A program made the translations under genes and the position numbers. Below the pieces are notes generated by a model. The model saw only the letters and a program-made list of their open reading frames with translations. It searched no databases and had not been told where the DNA came from. A stretch of 5,711 nucleotides of DNA from Anaerolineae bacterium (GTDB lineage Bacteria; Chloroflexota; Anaerolineae; Anaerolineales; Villigracilaceae), in contig DQGV01000482.1 of assembly GCA_003524705.1 (NCBI GenBank), forward strand, positions 749-6,459. Reading direction: 5' to 3'. This document shows positions 1 to 3,708 of this stretch, piece after piece. Positions within the stretch are counted from its first letter, which is position 1. Each line of letters begins with the position of its first letter.

Positions 1-219
1 GATATTTGGTCTCCAATTTACGCCAAGTGCATCACATGCATAATCTAAAATACCTTTTTGTGGTTTATATTCACACTTTGGATAATTACTACAACCAATA
101 AACCTTCTTTGAGTCGACTGATTTACTCTATAAACAAGAGGATGTCTACAACGAGGGCAATCACGTCCGACGCGATTTCTTATTACTTTGCGATGGCTCT
201 TAGCCTTGCGTTTTATCAT
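1..219 (-). CDS. Protein with N-terminal topoisomerase-type C4 zinc finger (3' partial, runs off left edge)
   Basis: An open minus-strand frame starts at ATG 219-217 and stays open to the edge (73 residues seen). After a basic stretch (MIKRKAKSHRKVIRNR) comes a zinc finger with ligands C21, C24, C43 and C49 (C-x2-C-x18-C-x5-C), including the typical FIGCSNYPKCEY block. This matches the C4 zinc finger family (zf-C4_Topoisom) normally found in repeats at the C-terminus of bacterial DNA topoisomerase I, where it binds single-stranded DNA. Here it lies within the first 50 residues, so this is not an ordinary topA start; small proteins or nucleases carrying such a finger are the likely alternatives. 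The frame has a stop (TAA) 13 codons upstream of the ATG and no other usual start, so the start is fairly secure, although no Shine-Dalgarno is visible. It lies 71 nt downstream of rsfS on the same strand. Function beyond nucleic-acid binding cannot be told. Confidence 0.72.
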   Translation of the reverse strand, partial: MIKRKAKSHRKVIRNRVGRDCPRCRHPLVYRVNQSTQRRFIGCSNYPKCEYKPQKGILDYACDALGVNWRPNI

Positions 220-261
220 GCGAAAATGTTTTTCATTGATTTGCCAGAAAACACCTAATTA

Positions 262-292
262 TCTAATCTCTGTTCTCTAATCTCTTCTAATC
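262..292. repeat. TCTAATC microrepeats between rsfS and the zinc-finger gene
   Basis: TCTAATCTCT occurs at 262-271 and 276-285, with a third shortened copy TCTAATC at 286-292, the last one overlapping the rsfS stop codon. On the gene strand this reads as repeated GATTAGA. It is low-complexity intergenic sequence with no clear hairpin; no function is assigned. Confidence 0.5.
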
Positions 293-635
293 ACTTCAAC
301 TTTAACAAAACTTTTCCGTCTTCCCACAATTCTTCAATTTGATAAAAATCACGTTGATCTGGTGAAAACAAATGCACCACCACATCACCATAATCCACAA
401 TTACCCAGCCATCACGTGAGTTACCTTGTTTCTTGGCTTTCTTCTTAAATTTTTTACGAATATCATCCATCGCGCTATTTGCGAGCGCATCGAGCATACG
501 GTCACTCGTCCCCGTACAAATCACAAAATAATCTGTAAACGAAACAATGTTTTTCAAATCTAGCAGAACAATGTCTTCTCCCTTTTTATCTTCCAGCGAG
601 TTGACAATTTCACGAGCAAGTTCAAGTGTATTCAG
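291..635 (-). CDS. rsfS: Ribosomal silencing factor RsfS (Iojap/YbeB family), probable CTG start
   Basis: RsfS binds large-subunit protein uL14 and blocks joining of the ribosomal subunits, lowering translation when nutrients are scarce (family knowledge). The 114-residue product has the full family layout: N-terminal helix LELAREIVNSLEDKKGEDIV, then FTDYFVICTGTS (33-43), DGWVIVDYGDVVVHLF (75-90) and the C-terminal FYQIEELW (97-104). The conserved N-terminus is only recovered if translation begins upstream of the first usual start codon (TTG at 557): an in-frame TGA lies at 641-639 and only ATT (638) and CTG (635) stand between. A strong Shine-Dalgarno GAGGTGA (645-639) places its GAGG core 6 nt before CTG 635, so CTG is my choice; ATT would be only 3 nt away. 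A lysine-rich insert (KKFKKKAKK, 61-69) lies between the conserved blocks. It follows thpR, separated by a palindromic repeat. Family assignment is firm; the start is inferred. Confidence 0.93.
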   Translation of the reverse strand: MNTLELAREIVNSLEDKKGEDIVLLDLKNIVSFTDYFVICTGTSDRMLDALANSAMDDIRKKFKKKAKKQGNSRDGWVIVDYGDVVVHLFSPDQRDFYQIEELWEDGKVLLKLK

Positions 636-638
636 AAT

Positions 639-645
639 TCACCTC
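639..645 (-). promoter_or_regulatory. Shine-Dalgarno deciding the CTG start of rsfS
   Basis: GAGGTGA on the minus strand is a 7-nt match to the usual anti-Shine-Dalgarno end of 16S rRNA. Its GAGG core lies 6 nt before CTG 635-633. Its last three bases are an in-frame TGA, so no start further upstream in this frame is possible. Confidence 0.7.
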
Positions 646-654
646 AATGTTTTT

Positions 655-705
655 GTAGGGGCGGGGTTATCCCGCCCAAATTGGGCGAGGAGACCTCGCC
701 CCTAC
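655..705. repeat. 51-bp double-hairpin repeat with GTAGGGGC/GCCCCTAC ends
   Basis: The ends GTAGGGGC (655-662) and GCCCCTAC (698-705) are perfect inverted copies. Inside are two adjacent perfect hairpins: GGGCGGG / CCCGCCC (659-665 with 671-677, 5-nt loop) and GGGCGAGG / CCTCGCCC (683-690 with 694-701, 3-nt loop). It is much more GC-rich than its surroundings, as expected of a REP-like or MITE-like palindromic element. It fills nearly all of the thpR-rsfS gap, and its right end provides the thpR stop codon TAG (704-702). It could also act as a transcript stabiliser or attenuator between the two genes. No U-tract follows on the gene strand, so it is not a standard intrinsic terminator. Confidence 0.8.
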
Positions 706-1280
706 GATAATTTTGCCGAAAATAATTTTGTATAAACAGACCCATTTTGATGCAAGTCACTTTGATACAGATGCACCGAGTCTACTCTAGCAGATGGAAT
801 TTTGCCAAGTTGAAAAGTTTGTATGGCATTACGAATTTTTTGCATTTCGTTTGGATGGATATTTTGTTTGACTCGTCCCAAGGTCAGATGTGGAGAAAAA
901 GCACGCGCCTCTTTTTCATAGCCTAATCTTGATGTGCCTGCGTCTACATCTCTTTGTAGTGAAGTCAACTCTGCCGCGGGCTGAATCCCAAGCCACAGGA
1001 CGCGAATCAACTTTCCACTTGGGAAAGAACCGATGCCGCCAATTTGCAAATCAAATGCGGCATGTGAATCAGATAGTTGAGTCAGCATCTGTTTGAGAAA
1101 ATCAACATGATTATTTGGAATGTTCCCCAAAAATTTTAACGTGAGGTGCATGTTTTGAATCGAAGTCCAGCGGATAGTTTCTTGCCCCAATATTTTTTGC
1201 AAACGGGAAGATTCTTTTTTAATTGAGTCTTGAATGGGTTGAGGGAGGTCAAGCGCAATGAATGCGCGGATTTGCGTCAT
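702..1280 (-). CDS. thpR: RNA 2',3'-cyclic phosphodiesterase (2H phosphoesterase, LigT-like)
   Basis: Enzymes of this family open 2',3'-cyclic phosphate ends of RNA to 2'-phosphomonoesters and can join tRNA halves by a 2'-5' bond in vitro (established knowledge). The 192-residue product has the full length of the family and both catalytic HxTx motifs, HLTL at 45-48 and HLTL at 131-134, in the two-lobed 2H fold; the N-terminal RAFIALDLP strand (5-13) is also typical. No signal peptide or membrane segment is seen, so it is cytoplasmic. Its ATG overlaps the stop of the upstream receiver gene as ATGA (1280-1277) and has no own Shine-Dalgarno, so translation is probably coupled. The TAG stop falls inside the palindromic repeat at 655-705. 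rsfS follows. Function assignment is confident; the physiological substrate is unknown. Confidence 0.93.
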   Translation of the reverse strand: MTQIRAFIALDLPQPIQDSIKKESSRLQKILGQETIRWTSIQNMHLTLKFLGNIPNNHVDFLKQMLTQLSDSHAAFDLQIGGIGSFPSGKLIRVLWLGIQPAAELTSLQRDVDAGTSRLGYEKEARAFSPHLTLGRVKQNIHPNEMQKIRNAIQTFQLGKIPSARVDSVHLYQSDLHQNGSVYTKLFSAKLS

Positions 1281-1663
1281 GCAGTGTGATTGCTCAATAC
1301 TTTTTCTACGGCTTGCTTCAAGTCTTGAAAGCCGACAGGTTTGGTGAGGTATATCGCCGCGCCAGCCTCTAACCCAGATTTTATATCGCTCGGCATACTT
1401 TTGGCTGAGACGACAATGACCGGGATTTTTGCGAGTTCGGGTTCGCGTTGCATAAAACGGAGCACTTCTAAACCAGAAATGTCGGGCATCATAATATCTA
1501 ATAAAATGACGTCGGGTTTTTCTTGGGCAATCATCGGGATGGCGGGCGTGCTAGAAAACATCTTAATCACCCGAAAGCCGTTCACGCGCATCATTTCGCC
1601 GAATAATTCAGCGGCGTCGGTTTCATCTTCAATTATCATCACGGTTTTTTGGTTTGTGCTCAT
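1277..1663 (-). CDS. Stand-alone response regulator receiver (REC) protein
   Basis: A CheY-like single-domain response regulator of 128 residues with no output domain. The phosphorylation site is visible: acidic pair E12-D13 (IIEDE), phosphoacceptor D56 in VILLDIMMPD, switch serine S86 (VVSAKS) and conserved K108 followed by P109 (LTKP). It must be phosphorylated by a histidine kinase that is not in the window and act by protein contact. An upstream in-frame ATG (1678-1676) would add five residues (MRGNC), but GAGAGG (1676-1671) is placed 7 nt before ATG 1663, and the shorter form starts as usual for REC domains, so I choose 1663. Its stop overlaps the thpR start by 4 nt, so the two are co-transcribed and probably translationally coupled. 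The role in this operon is unknown. Confidence 0.93.
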   Translation of the reverse strand: MSTNQKTVMIIEDETDAAELFGEMMRVNGFRVIKMFSSTPAIPMIAQEKPDVILLDIMMPDISGLEVLRFMQREPELAKIPVIVVSAKSMPSDIKSGLEAGAAIYLTKPVGFQDLKQAVEKVLSNHTA

Positions 1664-1670
1664 ACAATTG

Positions 1671-1676
1671 CCTCTC
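1671..1676 (-). promoter_or_regulatory. Shine-Dalgarno supporting start 1663 of the receiver gene
   Basis: GAGAGG on the minus strand lies 7 nt upstream of ATG 1663-1661. It overlaps the alternative upstream ATG (1678-1676), which itself has no ribosome-binding sequence before it; this decides for the shorter protein. Confidence 0.65.
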
Positions 1677-1696
1677 ATCTAAAAATAGCATAAAGA

Positions 1697-1702
1697 ATTA
1701 TA
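1697..1702 (-). promoter_or_regulatory. Possible -10 box of the receiver-thpR-rsfS unit
   Basis: TATAAT on the minus strand, 33 nt before the receiver ATG. The hexamer 17 nt upstream is GAAACA, a poor match to a -35 box. TTGTCA (1709-1704) next to it could instead serve a weaker -10 (TATTTT) further down. The region must hold the operon promoter, but the exact boxes are uncertain. Confidence 0.35.
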
Positions 1703-1761
1703 AATGACAAGTGGTTTTTTGTTTCGTTATGATTTCGTAAGAAATCCCTTTGAGGTTATAT

Positions 1762-1779
1762 CTAATCTTAAAAGATTAG
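1762..1779. repeat. 18-bp perfect palindrome in the divergent intergenic region
   Basis: CTAATCTTAAAAGATTAG is 8 bp of perfect inverted repeat around a 2-nt centre. It lies between the divergent receiver operon and DUF1684 gene and its right arm overlaps the left end of the CACAGAG element. It may be an operator for a dimeric regulator or merely part of the repeat; a nearby weaker inverted repeat is GATTTC-N4-GAAATC (1731-1746). Confidence 0.5.
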
Positions 1780-1851
1780 CCACAGAGCACACAGAGGGCA
1801 CAGAGATTCTTTTTTTCTTTTCTCAAAAAACTCTGTGACCTCTGTGGCTAA
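1776..1851. repeat. CACAGAG-type inverted repeat element
   Basis: The ends TTAGCCACAGAG (1776-1787) and CTCTGTGGCTAA (1840-1851) are perfect 12-bp inverted copies, and an inner pair CACAGAG (1799-1805) / CTCTGTG (1831-1837) is also perfect. The left arm holds three ACAGAG copies 9 nt apart, the right arm two, so the left arm is one 9-nt unit longer. The centre is a T-rich tract (1807-1822). It could form a long hairpin in the 5' leader region of the DUF1684 gene, ending 15 nt before its start. It resembles dispersed CCACAGAG repeats seen in environmental bacterial genomes. Confidence 0.75.
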
Positions 1852-1856
1852 GACAT

Positions 1857-1860
1857 GGAG
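1857..1860 (+). promoter_or_regulatory. Shine-Dalgarno deciding start 1867 of the DUF1684 gene
   Basis: GGAG sits 6 nt upstream of ATG 1867. It overlaps the alternative ATG at 1855, which has only the repeat arm upstream and no ribosome-binding sequence. Confidence 0.6.
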
Positions 1861-1866
1861 AAACTT

Positions 1867-2373
1867 ATGACAGAATTAGATATGTTACGTGCTGAAAAAG
1901 ATGATTTTTTTGGAAACCATTTCCAAAGTCCGCTTACGCCAGAACAAAGAAAAGATTTTAAGGGGTTGAGCTACTTCCCTGAAAACGAAGCCTTGCGCTT
2001 AGAAGTGCAAGTGGAAGAGTTTGCTGATAAACCCAGTTTTGAAATGCAAACTTCAACGGGTGATGTGCGCATTTATGAAAAATATGGAAAGTTTAAGTTT
2101 CATGTGGAAGGCGAAGAAGTTGAGTTGACGATTTATCAAGATGGGCATGGATTCTTTTTGCCGTTTGTAGATTCACTAGCCAACAAAGAGACATACCCTG
2201 CTGGACGTTATCTTGAACCTGAACCTTTACCTGGTAATCGCTTCATTGTGGATTTCAACTTGGCATACAACCCCTACTGTGCCTACAATGAGAAATGGTC
2301 TTGCCCCATTACGCCGTTTGAGAATCGTCTGAAAGTGCCGATTCGGGCGGGCGAAAAATTATTCCATGAATAA
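1867..2373 (+). CDS. DUF1684 domain-containing protein
   Basis: A 168-residue protein of the DUF1684 family, whose function is not known. The family signature is clear in the C-terminal part: GHGFFLPFVD (about 93-102), GRYLEPEP, VDFNLAYNPYCAYN (128-141), CP (146-147), ENRLKVPIRAGEK, with two conserved cysteines C138 and C146 and N153. No signal peptide or membrane segment is visible, so this short version is probably cytoplasmic, while many relatives are longer and exported. An ATG at 1855 would add four residues (MEKL), but GGAG (1857-1860) lies 6 nt before ATG 1867, which I take as the start. It is the only plus-strand protein gene here, monocistronic, preceded by the CACAGAG inverted repeat and followed by a terminator. 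Codon use looks like that of the neighbours. Confidence 0.9.
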   Translation: MTELDMLRAEKDDFFGNHFQSPLTPEQRKDFKGLSYFPENEALRLEVQVEEFADKPSFEMQTSTGDVRIYEKYGKFKFHVEGEEVELTIYQDGHGFFLPFVDSLANKETYPAGRYLEPEPLPGNRFIVDFNLAYNPYCAYNEKWSCPITPFENRLKVPIRAGEKLFHE

Positions 2374-2376
2374 ATA

Positions 2377-2404
2377 GACTGTGGACGATGGACAGTAGAC
2401 AGTG
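2377..2404. repeat. Four degenerate heptamer tandem repeats
   Basis: GACTGTG, GACGATG, GACAGTA and GACAGTG follow each other without gaps (2377-2404), consensus GACNNTR. They begin 4 nt after the DUF1684 stop codon. Heptanucleotide tandem repeats of this kind occur between genes in some bacteria; no function is inferred. Confidence 0.6.
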
Positions 2405-2411
2405 CTGTAAT

Positions 2412-2448
2412 AACAAAAACTGACAAGTAAAACTTGTCAGTTTTTGTT
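2412..2448. terminator. Bidirectional intrinsic terminator between DUF1684 and anti-sigma genes
   Basis: A 17-bp perfect stem (2412-2428 with 2432-2448) closes a 3-nt AAA loop; the core is ACTGACAAGT / ACTTGTCAGT flanked by an A-tract on the left and a T-tract on the right. On each strand the stem ends in U-rich sequence, so it can stop transcription from both convergent genes. The stop codon of the minus-strand anti-sigma gene (2439-2437) lies inside the stem. Confidence 0.88.
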
Positions 2449-2730
2449 TTGAGTGTTTTCTAGCACACTTAGCAATGCCGCATATTCTTCGTGACAACCA
2501 TTGCAAATATCTAAATGTTCACGTAGAAGCGGGGCGATTTTTTCTACATCTCTGCCGTGAAATTTATGTTCCACAAACTCATCCAATTGCATAAACATGT
2601 CATCACAGGTGATTTCGTCTGCCCGCGCACGCTCAAGGATGTTGATAATTTTAAGCACAACCTCGTCTGTCATTTCGGGTTGGGGGGCAGGTTTGCCGAA
2701 TAAGTTTTGGAACAGGTCTTTTAATTTCAT
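2437..2730 (-). CDS. Small zinc-binding anti-sigma factor candidate (zf-HC2/ZAS-like)
   Basis: A 97-residue soluble protein. The C-terminal half has the pattern of zinc-binding anti-sigma domains: C42 in a TCDDMFMQLDEFVEHKF helix, then H72-x3-C76-x2-C79 (HLDICNGC), followed by a helix. Such proteins sequester a partner sigma factor and some release it when the cysteines are oxidised (family knowledge). No membrane segment is present, unlike many anti-sigma factors, so a soluble cytoplasmic type is expected. The N-terminal 35 residues (KLKDLFQNLFGK, then a charged helix) are not recognised. It lies 33 nt downstream of a sigma-70 family gene on the same strand, the usual place for a cognate anti-sigma gene. 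No good Shine-Dalgarno precedes the ATG. Its stop codon is inside the shared terminator. Binding of the neighbouring sigma factor is inferred from domain and position. Confidence 0.8.
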   Translation of the reverse strand: MKLKDLFQNLFGKPAPQPEMTDEVVLKIINILERARADEITCDDMFMQLDEFVEHKFHGRDVEKIAPLLREHLDICNGCHEEYAALLSVLENTQNKN

Positions 2731-2763
2731 TCGTTGTCTAAGACGTTTAACTTAATATTAATC

Positions 2764-3402
2764 TTACTTTTGCTCAAAAGCACTTAACAAGTCTTGTGGC
2801 GTTAAGTCCTCAAGAGAAAGCCGTTTTTTCAACCGCAGACGGGCATCATGCAGAAGTTTATACAAAGCATTGCGGTTGGTTTTCATTTTTTTTGCCGCCT
2901 CTTCCATTGGAATATCTTGCAAGCCGAGCAAGGTTAGAGCTTCGCGTTGTTTTGGGGTGAGTTCTTCTTGCAAAATTCTACGCACTCGTTCTAGCATGTC
3001 TTTGCGTTCTGCGGAGGTTTCAGGAGATGCCTGAGGGTCAGCAAGCAGGCCGGGGGGAGGAGGAGCGTCTTCATTTTCAGTGAGTTCATCCAATGAAGCG
3101 TCACGCCAACGTTTGCGACGTAATTCGGTGAGAGCAATCCGAATTGCAATTTTATGAACCCATGTTGTAAACAAACTCCGCCCTTCAAATGTATCGAGTT
3201 GGTCTAGCACGCGCAATAAAGTTTCTTGAGTCACTTCTTCAACCAACGGCGGAAAGAGCGGGTCATCGGATGAGAGCCAACGCGAAAGCGCATACGGCAG
3301 ACCCTTTTGAATCACATCGCGTAAATCGTTTAACGCTTCTTCATGAGGTATGCCTGTGCTTCGTAAATCCGCAAGCCAAGCTTCATTAGTACGGGTAGAC
3401 AT
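2764..3402 (-). CDS. Sigma-70 family RNA polymerase sigma factor (ECF-like)
   Basis: A 212-residue two-domain sigma factor. Region 2 spans about 25-98: the helix VEEVTQETLLRVLDQLDTF (54-72) and GRSLFTTWVHKIAIRIALTELRRKR (75-99) correspond to the core-binding and -10 recognition parts. A proline- and acid-rich linker follows (about 104-133). Region 4, about 137-195, has LTPKQREALTLLGLQ and the helix-turn-helix IPMEEAAKKMKTNRNALYKLLHDARLRLKKRL, which reads the -35 element. The frame stays open upstream through the tRNA terminator and tRNA, but residues there are not sigma-like; ATG 3402 is the first sensible start. It has no Shine-Dalgarno and a promoter ends only 9 nt upstream, pointing to a leaderless mRNA. 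The next gene encodes a zinc-binding anti-sigma candidate, so regulation by sequestration is likely. The target genes are unknown. Confidence 0.9.
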   Translation of the reverse strand: MSTRTNEAWLADLRSTGIPHEEALNDLRDVIQKGLPYALSRWLSSDDPLFPPLVEEVTQETLLRVLDQLDTFEGRSLFTTWVHKIAIRIALTELRRKRWRDASLDELTENEDAPPPPGLLADPQASPETSAERKDMLERVRRILQEELTPKQREALTLLGLQDIPMEEAAKKMKTNRNALYKLLHDARLRLKKRLSLEDLTPQDLLSAFEQK

Positions 3403-3411
3403 TGTGACGGA

Positions 3412-3441
3412 ATTATAAGTTATAAGTTGACTCAAAATCAA
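3412..3441 (-). promoter_or_regulatory. Promoter of the sigma/anti-sigma unit
   Basis: On the minus strand TTGATT (3441-3436) and a perfect TATAAT (3417-3412) are 18 nt apart. Only nine bases separate the -10 box from the ATG at 3402, so the transcript would begin within a few bases of the start codon. The spacer carries the repeat ACTTATAA twice. Confidence 0.7.
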
Positions 3442-3476
3442 ATTCTTATGAAAATTTGAGACTTTTTGATAGGAAT

Positions 3477-3509
3477 AAAAAAACATCACCTCAAATGAAG
3501 TGATGTTTT
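3477..3509 (-). terminator. Intrinsic terminator of the tRNA-Val gene
   Basis: On the minus strand AAAACATCAC pairs with GTGATGTTTT (3500-3509 with 3480-3489), and the stem continues by three pairs including one G-U to a 4-nt loop. A run of seven T follows (3483-3477). It begins one or two bases after the mature tRNA 3' end and separates it from the sigma promoter. Confidence 0.88.
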
Positions 3510-3510
3510 G

Positions 3511-3584
3511 TGGTCTCAACAAGACTCGAACTTGTGACCTCACCGATGTGAACGGTGCGTTCTAACCAACTGAACTATGAGACC
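3511..3584 (-). tRNA. tRNA-Val (anticodon CAC)
   Basis: The 74-nt minus-strand sequence folds as a complete cloverleaf: acceptor GGTCTCA / TGAGACC, D stem GTTC / GAAC with GG in its 9-nt loop, anticodon stem CACCG / CGGTG, 7-nt loop TTCACAT, variable region AGGTC, T stem ACAAG / CTTGT with loop TTCGAGT, and discriminator A. The anticodon CAC reads the valine codon GUG. CCA is not encoded (CAA follows), so it must be added after transcription. A near-consensus promoter lies just upstream and an intrinsic terminator just downstream, so it is a single-gene transcription unit. Confidence 0.96.
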
Positions 3585-3599
3585 CTATGAGCGACCGAG

Positions 3600-3628
3600 A
3601 TTATAGCCGAGCCTCACCCCTTTGACAA
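3600..3628 (-). promoter_or_regulatory. Promoter of tRNA-Val
   Basis: On the minus strand TTGTCA (3628-3623) and a perfect TATAAT (3605-3600) are exactly 17 nt apart, a near-consensus housekeeping promoter. The start of transcription would be about 3594-3592, some 8-10 nt before the mature tRNA 5' end. This supports a sigma-A type consensus in this organism. Confidence 0.85.
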
Positions 3629-3639
3629 GGAAAATATTT

Positions 3640-3699
3640 GTAGGGACACAGCAAAACGATTTATTGTCATCATCATAAAACGACTCGCTGTGTCCCTAC
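3640..3699. repeat. 60-bp inverted repeat with GTAGGGACACAGC ends
   Basis: GTAGGGACACAGC (3640-3652) and GCTGTGTCCCTAC (3687-3699) are perfect 13-bp inverted copies around a 34-nt centre that contains AAAACGA twice (3653-3659 and 3677-3683). It shares the outermost GTAGGG...CCCTAC and the preceding TTT with the element at 655-705 but has another interior. It starts 9 nt past the stop of the M23 peptidase gene and ends 11 nt short of the tRNA promoter -35 box, so it may also serve as a 3' hairpin of the peptidase mRNA. Confidence 0.8.
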
Positions 3700-3708
3700 T
3701 TTATATAT

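Noticed and set aside
220..240. Six-codon frame (MKNIFA) overlapping the start of the zinc-finger gene by ATGA on the minus strand
   Set aside because: It could be a coupling leader peptide, but it has no Shine-Dalgarno and such tiny frames arise easily by chance.
58..258. Plus-strand open frame over the zinc-finger gene
   Set aside because: It is antisense to the recognisable C4 zinc finger and has no family resemblance.
655..705. Intrinsic terminator between thpR and rsfS
   Set aside because: The hairpins are strong but no U-tract follows on the minus strand, and the shared ends with 3640-3699 fit a repeat element better.
1341..1682. Plus-strand open frame of 113 codons opposite the receiver gene
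   Set aside because: The receiver gene on the other strand has all phosphorylation residues; this frame is its shadow.
1776..1851. CRISPR-like array of CACAGAG units
   Set aside because: The units are only 9 nt, in inverted orientation between the arms, with no spacers of regular length.
3403..3543. N-terminal extension of the sigma factor by 47 residues
   Set aside because: This open frame runs through the tRNA-Val 3' part and its terminator and encodes nothing sigma-like; a promoter lies between it and ATG 3402.
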